The position numbers were made by a program, and so were the translations under genes. A model generated the notes under the pieces. It saw nothing but the letters and a program-made list of their open reading frames with translations, was not told the origin of the DNA and ran no database searches. A stretch of 64,000 nucleotides of DNA, taken from the NCBI RefSeq assembly GCF_016920785.2, contig NW_024609846.1, positions 81,353,816 to 81,417,815 on the forward strand, written 5' to 3'. Position 1 is the stretch's first letter. Each line of letters opens with the position of its first letter. This document shows, in pieces, positions 21,496 to 33,900 of this stretch. Origin of the DNA: Ixodes scapularis. Its lineage: Eukaryota > Arthropoda > Arachnida > Ixodida > Ixodidae.

Positions 21496-21675
21496 AGGTT
21501 TGTACGAACCATCTATATGTGTATAGTTTGCCTTTTACGTTTGTGTGTATTTGCTCTTTGTATGCGAGTTGTTTTTGGCGTGTTTTCTACCCTTTTGTTT
21601 TTACGCTGTGTACCCACCCCTTATGGAATACCCCCAAGGGGGTCCTTAAGGTATCTAAATAAATAAATAAATCTC

Positions 21676-21872
21676 AATGCACAGGTAGGCATCACACCGG
21701 GAACATCGGTGTCACGTCTTCATGTTGTAACCAGGCTTGCGGCACCTTGCAGCGTTTGGCAAGTCATCTTTTACTGGCAAATGTAAGGCATCCTACTTCC
21801 TGGGCACCACGTCGGCGCCATCGTCATCGTGGGAAGCAATGTCGGCGGCCTTCTCAGAAATTAGTGTCTCAG
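21676..21872. other. Spacer between LINE tail and piggyBac remnant
   Basis: Probably 3' sequence of the minus-strand piggyBac element; no terminal repeat was identified. Confidence 0.3.
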
Positions 21873-23407
21873 CTATAGAAAAAGCTTAAAATCAAGGTAG
21901 TCCATGACACTTCTTTTGGGGAGCCCTTGAGCCAATTTGTCGGACCTGTATTGTAGCCAAGAATTCCCACAGGCGAGGTCCGTCATGCGCAGTATTGTGC
22001 GCATCGTCCAACGGTTGGTACGGCTTCTTTGGCTGTAGAAGGAAAACATGCGGTCTGCTAAGTCGACTCCCCCCATTTTTTCGTTGTAATGCTTGACTAC
22101 GGATGGTCGAGGCACGTCCAGATATTTCTTCTCTTTTTTACACCACCTTTTGCATTTGTCTTTTGCCTCGATACCAAAGGCTGCTGACACCATCGCAATG
22201 GGCTTCTTGTCGATCCACTTTACGCAAGCCACCGCGTTGTCTGACCTTGTCGTTTCGTCAGCTGTGCCTCGTGGGCTCTTCATCATGTCTTTGTCGCTGA
22301 CAAGGCTTGCACCTTTTGGGATCCTGTTTTTCAATACTGTTACTATCGCGAAGATCTTGTTGACCGGTTCGTACACGAAGGAAACGGAGGTGAACCACCG
22401 ATCGAAGTAGACGGTGGAGAAGGCCGGCACTGTTTGTACTATAGAGCAAGGGCTGAGTTTCCAGAGACGCCAAGGCCCATGTCAGGGAATGTCTTCTGGC
22501 CTTTGTAGGTGCCAAAATCGTATATCACTCCATCCTTGCCCGCGAGGACAAAGTTCTTGAGTCCCACAGGATTTCGCTTGTTGGGCACGCATTGCTTCAT
22601 ACCACACCTGCCTGAGAAGGGAATGATATGCTCGTCAATTCAAAAGCAATTTGGCCTTTCGATAGCCAAGCATCCTTTGCGGGTCATCTCGCCACAGGGA
22701 GCAACTTTCCATAGTCGCTCTTTCGCTGTGTCTTCGTCGGGGATGTCCACTTTCAGCTCACAACAAAGGTAACCCCTGAGAAAGAACCGGTCTCGGGACA
22801 TTGCATCAGCGACGATGCTAACGGCTAGGCCTCTCTTCCAAAAAAAAAAAAAACGGACTTTGGTTATTTAATTAGTCCCATCACCATGAAGCAGCCAAAA
22901 AATTTCTTTACTCCTTCTGTCGTGATCTTTGCGATTACTCAGCGCTCCTGAATTATCCGACGGTTTGTGTTTTCTGCCATCATTTCCAGTAGAACGTCTT
23001 CAAAGTACTGCCTGAAGTACTGAATAGGTGAGAATTCTGAACGCTCTTCATAAAATGTGCACCCACCTTCAAAGTCTAACAGATTATTTTCAAGTGGGGA
23101 TGTGGCTTTTTTTCCACAGCGCACGTGGCGGATTAACGCTGGGCCCCGGAGCATCATCATCATCACCACTTCCAGACTGCTCTTCGTCGTATTTTTCTGT
23201 ATCGTCGTTGTAAGCGTCATCCACATCGTTTTCGTCCTCCGATCCCGAAATATTAGAATTTTCTGCATCACAAATTGGTAGCAGGATTTCCTCCGCTGTT
23301 TTGTATGGCAAGCCTGCAATAAAAACAAAGGTGCGCTCAAATTTTACATCAAATTTCATAGATTCCGAAAACACAAACGCGGGGAGCCGACCCCGCAATT
23401 CAACCAA
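21873..23407 (-). pseudogene. piggyBac-family transposase, degraded
   Basis: On the minus strand a 5' acidic stretch (EDENDVDDAYNDDTE, about 23240-23170) leads, after a frameshift near 23120, to FSPIQYFRQYFEDVLLEM. DAMSRDRFFLRGYL then reads in one frame to a TGA at about 22640, continues as IDEHIIPFSGRCGMKQCVPN, breaks at a TAG near 22440 and ends with FDRWFTSV, KNRIPKG, VKWIDKKPIAMVS and MGGVDLADRM. These are the DDE_Tnp_1_7 blocks; the aspartates in IDEHIIPF, FDRWFTS and GGVDLAD are at the expected catalytic positions. At least two stops and frameshifts kill it. No cysteine-rich C-terminal finger was found. Confidence 0.9.
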
Positions 23408-23672
23408 AAAATATGAATAGCGACCCAGCGACCCAGCGACCCAGCGTCCATGCTCGTAAACGTTTCAAGAAAAGCTTTGCGAATTACAAACAAACAGCCG
23501 CGTCGCACCAAAAATAGTACCGGCAGGTTCCACAAACACTGCAAATACTAATCATACGCTATTTTAATTATTTGAAGACATCTGAAAAAAAAGTGTTTCT
23601 CACCTCTGCGGGTTTGGTAGAACGAGTTCGCGCTGATCTAGGCCATGTTGTTTTCCTCTCGGAGCATTGTAT
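23408..23672. other. Spacer; short cgacccagcg tandem repeat
   Basis: About three copies of gcgacccagc occur in tandem at 23420-23445. No gene was seen. Confidence 0.35.
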
Positions 23673-23681
23673 GTTCACGGC

Positions 23682-23805
23682 GAATCCCGGAGAAAAGATC
23701 ACCGGAGAAAAGCTCGCCGGAGAAAAGCTCACCGGAGATAAGCTCACCGGAGAAAAGCTCACCGCAAAACCGGCGGATGCGGAGAAAAGCTCACCGATAT
23801 TTTTC
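23682..23805 (+). repeat. Left TIR: 15-bp direct repeats
   Basis: About six units of the form ggagaaaagctcacc, one with agataa and one with gatcac. The same order of variant units is found in the right arm. Confidence 0.85.
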
Positions 23806-23964
23806 TTCTTTTTACATAAAGGCTGTTGAATCATGCGTAACATATATCAATTTATTATCCCCAACATTCGTCAGCTTTGTAAAAAAGAAAATATAATTTT
23901 TTGAATTATTTGTTCAGCTTATTGGGTATATAGCCCCCAAATTAATAACTGCGGGCGAGTGTTT

Positions 23965-24000
23965 TCTGTGGCTTACTCTCTGTAGAGAGTAAGCCACAGA
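23965..24000. repeat. 36-bp perfect palindrome
   Basis: Arms of 17 bases (tctgtggcttactctct and its exact complement) are separated by two bases. It lies inside the transposon at 23682-25031 and would form a tight hairpin. Confidence 0.9.
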
Positions 24001-24898
24001 GAGTACGCCAACGAAAGCCCAACTGTAAACTTTATGAACTTCAAAAACAGGAAAAAGTTCAAAAACTTAATAATGTCTGCCTAAAACCTAAAAACCAAAA
24101 CTGTAAATGCCGAAAATCCGGAAGTGCATGCGCAACAACGCGGTGCCTGAAAATCTCTTTGAAGCTTTTGTTAACCTTTGAAAACAGGATAAAACAGTCA
24201 GTAGGATATCGAGGCTTCCTTCTTCCACGGACATGCACTTTTTCCAGCCGTTCGTGCTGGTGTTTCCTCACGTTACCTTTTCGTGATAGTACCCTTCTAC
24301 GGTGAGCCACCCATGACCTTCAGAGCTGCACACTGACACCTTTGTTCCTCGTGACCTATATGGGAACTAGACTTCTGTAAGGTAGCGAATAGAGCGAGTT
24401 GGTAAACGTTATACATAATGAAAACGGCTCAAACGACGACGACGGAGTGAAGACAACAAACGCGACATGACGAAGCTGTTCTCGTAACTAAAGTTTTGTT
24501 AGCGAAATTAACAAAACGAAAACAGTGTAGGCGACACTGACTACATTAACAAATACCTACTTATATATTAAACACAACAAAATATTTGGAGCTGAAACTG
24601 GTCCCCACACCGCTATTCATATTTGCCCGCAAAAAACAAACCTCTTTATCTGACAGCGCTACCGACGGCGCACTGTCAGCTATCAATAAATTGTTGCCTA
24701 TTTTTTTCACCGGAGTACGATGTTCTGATTTCATACTTGCGGCTCCATTAATATACAGAATGGGTGATTACTAATTTCTGAGGAATTAGTAAATATTACC
24801 AATGATCTTCAAGAATATTACAAAAAAGAGGATATATTTTTAATGAAGTGACGAATGCGCCACGTTTCACGCAAAATCCGCTAAGTTAAAAAAAAAAA

Positions 24899-25031
24899 TC
24901 GGTGAGCTTTTCTTCGCATTTGCTCAAAGGCCGGTGAGCTTTTCTTCGCATCTGACGGTTTTGCAATGAGCTTTTCTCCGGTGAGCTAATCTCCGGTGAG
25001 CTTTTCTCCGGTAAGCTTTTCTCCGCCGCCC
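24899..25031 (-). repeat. Right TIR: inverted 15-bp repeats
   Basis: Inverse of the left array (ggtgagcttttctccgg units, one with gctaatct). It contains one extra ttcgcatttgctcaaagg segment, so the right arm is slightly longer. Confidence 0.85.
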
Positions 25032-25040
25032 GTTCACGGC

Positions 25041-26692
25041 TGCATCAGAAATGGCGCTACATTCCTGTCCTCCGACGTGGACACTCGTATTCTACGCAGG
25101 AGCGGCCGTGTTTTGCTACAGAAATTCGGAGCCAATGTCCACGTACGTGGACTCGGGGTTTGAGGGGGCTAGACCAATTTGCTGCATTTCATACATATGA
25201 ATTTGCAGAAAAAGATCGCTGCCAATTATTTTAGCCTTTTTTAGATGGGTTGGGTTTTGCGAGGAAGTCTATGGCAACAAATAATTCGCCTAAACTCGAA
25301 ACCAGCAAGAGGAAAAAATCATGAGCCATTCCACTCTGTGAAGTTGGATTACCAGCGAAGCTGTTTAGCACACGACACAGACGGGACACAGAAGTTTGAA
25401 CAAAGGTAAGAACATATTTATTGTCTTGATCGGTGGTCATCGTGACGAAAGGTACGCACACATATTTATTGTTGTCTAGATCGGTGGTCCATGCATACTT
25501 CGCGTGTACGACTATCGCCGCCCCAAGGAACCGGAGAAAACTAGACACGCGCGACGGGACCGCCACACCGGGAGAACGGAAGGAAAGAAAACTAGGCACG
25601 CAATTGCTTGGAACGACGACAAAGAGAGGGCGGTGCGAGCGTAGACATGGCCGACACGGGTCGCACAGCAGCAAATCTGAGAAACCTTTATTATCTACCT
25701 GAGAGTCTACAAATCTTGAAAAGGATGCCTATTGATAACTAATCTACTGAATAGACCTATTGCTAAATTACCCAAGCATCGAGGAGAATGCAGGGAATGG
25801 TGTTCCACACGTCGCACGTGCTGGCCTCAGCAGTAGTAACTCTTCTAAAGCAAATACCTAAAACAAAGGGCATCTTGCACGCGCGTTCGTCTACGCTTTA
25901 TTTTGGTTTACTTCGAATCTTTTACAGGGAAAAGGCGTGCGCGTGCGGGCGGTGCGAGCGTAGAAGTTTTGTTGACGCGCATGAAAAATCCACGGAACCC
26001 TAGCCATAAACAGCCTCGCTATAAAAGGCGCCGCAGCGTAAACCTTATCGCGGCCGCTTTGCCACCCTAAAACGTTAAACAAATTCGTGACAAGGACAAA
26101 AAAAAAAAAAAAAACGGCATGGGAGAGGGAGCATTTAGTTTAGCCAACTTTCATTGCGACCAGTTTACCTTTCACAATCTTTTTAACGTGTCGATCAAAC
26201 AAATAACAGCAAAAAAGATATAAATTAAAATTACGAGGGGCGGTCATAAAACTAATATTATTATTGGCGGCAAAAAAAAAAAAGAAGCTATTGCCAAGCT
26301 TTTTGTTGCTTAAAAAACCCATATTCCAGCAGTCTCGACGTGTTCAAAAGCTTCCCCGCACAAATTTGCACATGCACAAATTTCCACGTGCAAAGTGATT
26401 TGCACATTCACAATGGTTTTCACACGATAAAGGCCACCCCCGCTGCATTCTACGATCCCTCACGCCATTACAAAAAGAGCGCCGAAAGGAATCTACAACA
26501 TCGCGCTTTGCCAAGCTGACCCTGACTTCTCCGACATCCTAACCATCATGAATGATTGTTGGGCGTACCGCTACAATCATACGACGAAGCAATAAAGAAA
26601 AATGGAAGCACGCGGATTCACCGGTGTTGAAAAAAATAAAGGCGAAGACGCAGCCGTTAAAAGAAAAAAAAAAAGATTAGCTTTCTTTTTCT
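25041..26692. other. No gene recognised
   Basis: It contains a dispersed repeat copy (25745-25885), two local copies of an atatttattgt...gatcggtggtc segment at about 25408-25490, and A-runs. No exon was identified. Confidence 0.35.
25745..25885 (+). repeat. Dispersed repeat, copy 1 (second at 51285)
   Basis: It shares ttgctaaatta, gcacgtgctgg-like, gtaacttttctaaag-like and ggcatcttgcacg-like blocks, in the same order and orientation, with 51285-51415. The family is unknown. Confidence 0.55.
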
Positions 26693-27626
26693 TTGGGGGG
26701 GGGGGGGGGGGGGGGGGATGGTGTACTCCCAGCAGATCATACCTGTAAAAGCCAAGCCTTCACAAGAAAATGTTACCGGAACCTTCTGACAAAGCTTACG
26801 GGAGGCCATCAAGCACTGCCAGAAGCCGCTCAAGGGCGTGTGTTCGCACTAAAGTTACTGGATCCAACGACTTTACACCAATCGGCCCATTCCGCGGAGC
26901 AGACGCTGACGCATGCGTTGCCACGTTTTCGGGTCGACGACGAGGCGATTGTCGAGGTGGAACACCCCCTTCCAAGGCCAAAACGAGATCTTTACAACCA
27001 GGTGTCCCACGCTAGCTCATCCACTGTTAGTAGAAGTGCGACGCCTTCTGTGCTGCCTGCATGGAGATAAACTAATGCCTCATCAAACGCTCTTGAACCA
27101 AGCTCGTTTTCTATTTATGGCAATAATAGTTTGTGTCAAAAATATGCGCTGAGCAACTGAGAGAGAAGGAGACTAATTGATGAATATCTCGACCCCCTTT
27201 GGCATTTCGAGAACCGTTTTGGTTTTCGAACTGCCGTCAATATTTCCATTGCAATGTAACCAATAATCAAAAAGGTAAATTACTAATCTTAGTTCATTAG
27301 CCAACTTACCGCGACGGTTATTTCTTCATCTAATGGACGCCGAGCCTGATAAATACATGAAGAGGGCACCCGTATAACTCTCACCCCTTAAAAAAATTAT
27401 GCTCGAATTAAAATAAAACGCCTAATATATGTAATGCTTTATTTTCGCAACTCTGTTTCAGCCCTTGAAATCTGGCGACAAATGGTTCGGAATCTGAGAG
27501 GAACGATTTGCCAGTGCATTAGTGCAGCTAACCTCAGATCATATCTTGTATTGTTAAGTAATATGATGTTGAAAATATACAAATACCTAGCAGTTTCAAA
27601 TAATACGCTATTCGCTACGAGATGAC
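26693..27626. other. Poly-G tract and unidentified open frame; no gene recognised
   Basis: A G-run (about 26695-26717) is followed by a plus-strand frame to 27070 with many His/Arg/Leu codons and no recognisable domain. The two other frames are also partly open, so I do not call a gene. The rest is AT-rich. Confidence 0.3.
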
Positions 27627-27850
27627 CTGCGATATTCGTATTTTTCCAAGTGTTGATCGCGGCTGGTTAGCCCCGTTGAGAGCGCTTCTTATCGAGCACT
27701 GGTGCACTGCGGAGAAGCAACACCGATGGAGCTAGCTTCCGCGGGTGTTGCTTTCCCGCAGTGCACCAGTGCTTGGCAAGAAGCGCGCTCAACGGGGCTA
27801 ACACCGCCCATACGCCCCGATCCACACTTCGAAAATTACAAATATCGCAG
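27627..27850. mobile_element. Foldback MITE with ~100-bp arms
   Basis: The ends read ctgcgatat and atatcgcag. The inner arms are nearly perfect: gttagccccgttgag, gcgcttctt, gcactggtgcactgcgg and gcaacacc occur inverted around a centre at about 27735. No coding capacity. No clear target duplication was found. Confidence 0.8.
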
Positions 27851-28218
27851 TCACATACTCAGAAGAAAAGCACACTTTTAGAGCGGGGTGGTTTCACGCA
27901 TGCGCCTGGTGTCTTTAAAAACAAACAAAAAAATGTGTGAATTGTGATACCTATATTGCTGTATTTTTTTTTTTTTTTTTTTAACTGTGGCTAATATGCG
28001 AGAGAATATGTTTGGCAAAGATGTCACGACAACCTGCGTTAATCACTCGTAGCTATATTTTTTTTATTTTTCAACTTCGAAATTGAACAAAATTAGCATA
28101 TAGCACAAACATTTTTTTTAATCCACTCAATAAGGTATAGCTGGGCATCTCTATAGGCTTGATTTTAGGTCAAATGTGATGATTACTTACCATCTCAATC
28201 TAGGCATTAGATTTTCTT

Positions 28219-28262
28219 AATCTTACTATAAACCAATGCCTACATTGGTCTATAGTAAGATT
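28219..28262. repeat. 20-bp-arm hairpin
   Basis: aatcttactataaaccaatg and its complement (one mismatch) are separated by four bases. It could be a remnant of a foldback element. Confidence 0.75.
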
Positions 28263-28306
28263 TAAATTGGCTTAGAAATTTACAAGTGGAAGCTTGGGAA
28301 CAACCT

Positions 28307-29206
28307 TCACGAGTTCAGCTGAGTTAAGCATGGAACAGTAGTGAAAGGATAAGAAGAACTGTTCAATATTCTATTCGAAAATATTTGGCCTAAAGTAACA
28401 TTCACTTCAAACTCGAAATCCACCATTTGCACAAGCCTACTAAGTAGTGATTGTATATGATTGCACACTGGTATGCGATACTCATCCATATAAAAATGAA
28501 GGGAATCAGATACAGAACCTAGGATTGCTATGTTCAACAGCTTGAACTTTTGCTCCATGCGCTCCAAGATGCAGTGCACCAACACATTCGGCCATCAATC
28601 TCTCAAAATAAGACAATGGTATACTACATGGCTTCCAACCAAAGTGCTCGGTGGGTTTAGACAGAGCATTTATTGACTGTGTAAGAATCGAGCTGACCTC
28701 ATCTATGATGCGGCATGATTGAACTGCTCTTTAACGGTGAGAAGTGATGTTGTGAGCCCACTGTTGAATGGTGAATGATTAAACAACACTGATTCAAGCT
28801 TTTTATCTACGATCGTCAGTCCTATATGGACCGCGAAGAATGTTCCTCGAGATCGTGGCTCTCTTGCACGGATTCTTCATCAATGTTTTCGTCGGAGTCT
28901 TCGTCGTCGACAAGCTCGAAATCTCTGAGCTTACTTAAATATGAAACTACCTCTTCGGGAGGATCGGCATCAAGATCCATATCTGAAAAGAAAAAAAATA
29001 GGCCACACAGCTTTTACTCTCAGTCTACTTTTGTCTGCACTCATTTGTGTATTTACCATACTTCTATGTTTCATGAGGCTAACCTGAGCACTCACTCTTT
29101 TCCTAGATAGGAGCACTTCTTGGTCGTGATCTTTTAAATACTGCCACAAAGACTTCATGAGTTTCCCTTCATAGTTTCTGTCTTCCATGTCAAGCTGAGA
29201 AAACAC
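28307..29206 (-). pseudogene. Unidentified gene remnant with acidic segment
   Basis: The minus strand shows an exon-like block at about 29192-29097 (MKSLWQYLKDHDQEVLLSRK) bounded by CAG and GTGAGT, then a block starting after ttttcttttcag at 28983 with VVSYLSKLRDFELVDDEDSD and an acidic run. Frames break near 28820 and 28690, and readable pieces continue (LTTSLLTVKEQFN, IIDEVSSILTQSINAL, DSLHFYMDEYRIPVCNHIQS) to a stop near 28307. The phase between the first two blocks does not fit a simple splice. I do not recognise the family. A decayed gene or retrocopy is my best reading. Confidence 0.35.
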
Positions 29207-30631
29207 AGTTTGCTCAGCATGATTCCACTGTAGTATTCACAGTGAAATCATGCATAGTATATTTTTTTAGAAACAGTGGCATTGTGATTTTGAAATTTAT
29301 AACAAACTCTACCTCCAAGAAATCAAAATTATGTAACTTCCTTTATTATTTATTTAAAGTTACTTTGTAGCTCCAGAAAGCCTGAATTTTATTAATGCAG
29401 TTAAAAAGACAGAGAATCACAAAATAGCAATAAAGAGACAGACGAGAAGAGCTGATAGACCTTAGGCATCGCAAAGACCTAAGACCTTTTTTTCTTCTCT
29501 CTGTTGCCTAAACTAAAGTTTATAAAATGATGAAAAAGACAAAAAAAAAAAACAGTTGCATATCGCTGAGCACTTAACCAGTTGGTTCACATCACCGTCT
29601 AGTCAGTGTTTATTTTTTAACAGTCAAACATAATTTATGACAAAGTGAAGGTTAGACCACTCAATAGTGTTACCTAGAACCATACCCTGTAAAATAGTGC
29701 ATAAACCGCTGAAAGGATAGTGGCAAAGTTGTTGCAGACAAAAAATGCAATGGATATAGCACTGATATCAACGAACAATCATGAGAAAGACATCCCTGCT
29801 GCTGTCCATCGAGTACAGCAGAACCATAATCAGGTTTTTTTTACATTGCGAAGATACGGATTATCAATAAAGGTCACGCATGACTGTTGGTGATATTTCC
29901 AGTCTAGGGATTTTGCTACACCTCCCTTAGGGGGATGTACACACCCCCTTGTTTTTCTGAAGGCACTTCCTTAATTTGCAACGACTCCTCTATTCTCAAA
30001 GCGCCCCCCCCCCCCACCCCCACCCTCACCCCCTAAAAATTTAGACACCCCCCTAATTTCAATTCATGGGGAAACCCCTGGTTTATACAACTGTTCAATT
30101 TCAAGAACTACTACAAAAACCTACACAAGTTATGACACAAGGCAATGTGATGTCACACTATGGAAGGTAGTTTTAATGCTAAAGCTACTACAATACAGAA
30201 TTTTCAGTAAAGATATTGATACTGTAGCGAAAATATCATTAGAAAAAAGAAAAGAAAATGCCAGGGTAATCTCGAGTACTGTGCTAAAAAAACAGACCAG
30301 TCTCGTCCAACAATGGTTGCCACTGACACACCAACCATGCATTTATCTACTCTTCAACGAACTGCTCTACAGTAGAACCTCGCTAAAGGCAGTATTTTTT
30401 TCACAAACAAATCTTTAACACCTCAATATTTTCACTATTATCAATACCTCAAATGCCTGTACCAGTAGCAAAAATGTATACTTCAACTTTTGTTTACTAG
30501 CAATTTTTAGATCCGCATCTTTACTAGATGATAGTCTTCCTCATAATGAAGTTCCAATGGATACTTTGGATAGTATGTCAGGACCATGAGAACACCGACA
30601 CAGTCTAAGTACTGGACGATAAAAGAGACCT
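29207..30631. other. No gene recognised; 3' flank of PUSL1
   Basis: AT-rich sequence with a C-run near 30003-30030. The PUSL1 3' UTR probably lies at the right end, but no polyadenylation site was chosen with confidence. Confidence 0.35.
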
Positions 30632-30919
30632 CTAAAACAGTACCGCATTTAGTACAGTACAGACGGCTTTTAGGCTATACATGCTAAGACCTGCTTGCAG
30701 TGGAACGAAAAACTGGACATGATTCGGGCGAGCCTGAAAAGCAGCCAACTTACGGGCAGGGTCATATTCAATGTTGGTCAGGTAGAGTCCGCAGGCGGGA
30801 GCGATGCGAACCTTGTTGTCCCAGCTGTCCTTGTGCGGGTTTTCGAGCATGTGCCGCACCAGCGGCAATGACTCCGGGTGCATGCCCACGTGCAGAACCA
30901 CGCTTACCATGCGGCGCAC
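30632..30919 (-). CDS. PUSL1: PUSL1 exon 6 with stop
   Basis: After CAG it encodes VRRMVSVVLHVG and APACGLYLTNIEYDP, equivalent to the APAHGLFL block near the end of human PUSL1. About 40 more codons precede the TAG; that tail has no known counterpart, and an unseen splice there cannot be excluded. Confidence 0.88.
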   Translation of the reverse strand: MRRMVSVVLHVGMHPESLPLVRHMLENPHKDSWDNKVRIAPACGLYLTNIEYDPARKLAAFQARPNHVQFFVPLQAGLSMYSLKAVCTVLNAVLF

Positions 30920-33900
30920 CTGCGAATGGAGGGTGTCAGACGAGCTGCTCTCGTACTAGCGCCGGTCTTGCAGCATGCAGGCTGTTTCACACACTTGCAA
31001 TTGCTTACGACTGGGTGCCTCAAAACTTCTTAAAATCTCCTATGACCAGAGAGCACACTGGCGCCATCTATCGGGTGGCCATGGAACACTTACAGTTTCA
31101 GTATATTTCCTACTTTTTTTCATGCATTAATCTTTCTTTCTTGGCACGGAAAACTTCCTACATTGTTGTAAACGAGCGTTTTTTCATAAACAGTATGTAT
31201 GTTTGACCTTGCAAATAACACAAATAACTCTAGTGAAATGCAGTTCCAAGGTCACCCCACAGAGGGTGCCAGCATGCCAGGTCATTCTTTCGTCCCAAGA
31301 AATCGCAAGAACTCGGTCCTAGGTATACGCAAGTGTATCAACGAGCCTTAAGAGCTTGTGATTCAGGTGCAATCACTTGGAAGCAAAGGGTAGCACATGG
31401 AAGACCACTTATAGCCAAGTGCTGACACTTGGCAGGCCACTTAGGCCATCACTTGTGGTAAGTGGTGCCACTTTAAAAACTCCTTGTGGCTAGTAATAAT
31501 ACTAGAAAGTATGCAATACCATTAAAGACCTCTTCTGGCTAGTGATTACAATAGGAAGTAAGTGATACCATTAAAGACACTCTGTGGCTAGCAATAATGT
31601 TTGAAAGACGGTGATATTGCTTGGAAGTCTTCTTGTGGACTGTAGTACCACTTGGAAGACTGCTTGTAAGAGTACTTGAAAGCAAGTGGCACCTCTTGAC
31701 AGACCATTCAGTATATTTAGTATTAGTGGAAGAGCCACATTCTTCTAGCACTCTTGTGGCACAATTCTAAAGCACTCAAATAATGATTGTCAGTGATGGC
31801 AAGTAAATTGAGGCAAAACTTTTATCAAGACACCTCAGTCACAGTCATTCGTTCATGCAACCTGGTGGAGTTTACGGAATAGCTAAGTATGTTTAAGGAG
31901 AGGTCTCGTATACACGAGCAATGAATACATGGGCCCATGGGCGATATCCAGTTTAGTTTCTCGTCAGTTGCATGCCATTTCCTCCATTTCTAAAGTCCCG
32001 TATATTGCCGAAATACGACAACACCCTGTGAGTTGCACGAGACGAACCTGCCTGTAGAGGAAAGACCTCGACTTGATGTGGAATTCCCAGAGGTCCACAT
32101 TGTCATAGAGCGGGTCCGCGACGGCCGAAGCTGGCTGCGATGGCCGCAGAGTGAAGTCCAACACGTTGCGCACGGTGTTGACCTCGTCTTCGGCTTTGGT
32201 GCGCCCGACATTCTTGAAGGTGCGGAAGTCATGCTCCCCACTGAGCAGCTCCATGGCCTCATGTACCCGGGAGAAGTCCAGAGGCCTGCACAGGGGCATG
32301 CACGTCTGGGATGGCTCTTACGAAGATCGCCATTGCCGGCTATTGTTGTTTACAACATGACACACATCGGTTTCCCTAGCACAAATTCGCTCACTCACTC
32401 GTTCGTTCATTCACCCAGAGAGTCAACAGCATAACACAAGAACTAAAAATAAAAAGCAAAAATTAAGACTTCTTTTTGCTGCTATAAGACACTGAAGACA
32501 CTAAGACACCTACACTATTTTCAGCTGCACCAGCACTAAACCTTCCCTAAAGCGGTTGAGATTCACCTTACGACTGATTTGTAAGTGCCGTATTTGCTCT
32601 TGTAAATAAGAGAGATGTGAAATGTCACGAATTGTTACAGATCTGTACCTCAATTTGCATTGAGTCCTTTGTATTACCAATGTCTGCTATAATAACAAAT
32701 CCGAAAAGGAATTTGCAGTATCTTGGAATAAAATAAGTAACAGCAACAAAGTGAGCTCTCGGAGGCCTCAAGCGTTAAAAACCCCTGGTGAGCAGTCGCA
32801 TGCTGCACTGGCCACGTCGCACCTCTAGAGTAACCTTAAACTCTTTCGATTGATGCCTGAGGAACTTTTCCTTAACTCGGCACTGATGCAATAAAGCAAT
32901 TTTGTGTAAATAATTATATACCCAATTGCCACTATTTGGGCCCATAGTTATGCATCAATGGTTGGCTCATGCCTGCTAAAATAATGTCCAAACTTGGAAA
33001 ACACTTTACTTCGTGGTAGGGATGATGGAGGAAATCTGGGAGCTCTAGAAACCTCTCTGAATGTTCTGGGGAACTCCTGGGTCCCCAGGAACTAAGTTGG
33101 AAAACCTACGCTCTACGGCAATGACTCGGAGCTCTGTTTCTGAGGCAACCTAACTCCATGCCGTCCGAACGTCCACATGCAACAAAATATCTGCTGCCGG
33201 GACCGACGAAGGGGGTGGTTCTCATTTGAACCCGTTCGCGTTTCTACCTTCTCGTTTGTACCTTCTCATTTCAACCCAGCGCAAAACAACTTTCGCGTTT
33301 CTCCCTTTCTCATTTAAACCGTTCTCAAAACAAACTTTCGGGTTTGGACCCTTCTCAAAACGACTTCTCTCATTTTAACCTTTCTCATTTCAAATTTTCT
33401 CAAAACATACTTTCTGGTTTTGACTATTGTCAGAAAGACTTTTCTCATTTTAACCTCTCTCATTTCGAACCCAAATTAATCCAACATCATGATCTCGCAA
33501 TCTTTCTGCGGTATTTATGGCGAATTCGGGTAATTAATTGCCTTCGAGCCCTTGCCTGTGGCACCGGCGACCAAAAACGCGCCAGCGGCGCATCACGTGA
33601 CCCTCTTCACCCGAAGGCAAAGCACAATGAACTGGCGTTTTTATTTGACTGGGTCGCGAGTGAGCTCTGTTAACTTCTTCTTCGATGATTCTATGGTACC
33701 ATGAGCACGCTGCATACGAAAACATAAACTACGACTCTTTGAGATGTGTGTAAACAGAAGCGGCTACACAAAACTTTTCAAAATACTATTGGTATTACCA
33801 CAGTCCGTACAGCTGACAGAATATTAAAATATAAAATCAATGAAAGGGAAGATGTATAAATCAGTGTGGTGCTGCCCGCACGCGCGTCAAATTTCAATAA

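Larger units (their letters stand above)
17768..21675 (+). mobile_element. CR1/L2-like LINE, near full length, inactivated
   Basis: The order is ORF1 (17771-18666), ORF2 endonuclease (about 18720-19671), linker, reverse transcriptase (20169-21071 and on to 21495), 3' UTR and a taaataaataaataaat tail at 21653-21671. Upstream monomers at 16491-17308 belong to the same element. ORF1 has a 2A-like peptide. Frames are broken at homopolymer runs and by one stop codon, so it cannot make its proteins as it stands. Confidence 0.9.
23682..25031. mobile_element. DNA transposon with TIRs made of 15-bp direct repeats
   Basis: Both ends carry tandem gagaaaagctcaccg units in opposite orientation: 23685-23805 on the left and 24899-25028 on the right. 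The non-repetitive middle of the arm, gcaaaaccg..agatgcg, is also shared. The nonamer gttcacggc flanks the element at 23673-23681 and 25032-25040, an exact direct repeat and hence the likely target duplication. Nine bases points to a Mutator-like (MULE) element. The 1.1-kb interior has no recognisable transposase. Confidence 0.85.

Noticed and set aside
23682..23805. Regularly repeated 15-bp units considered as a CRISPR-like array
   Set aside because: Repeats are contiguous without unique spacers and are mirrored 1.1 kb away, as in transposon arms; the genome is eukaryotic.
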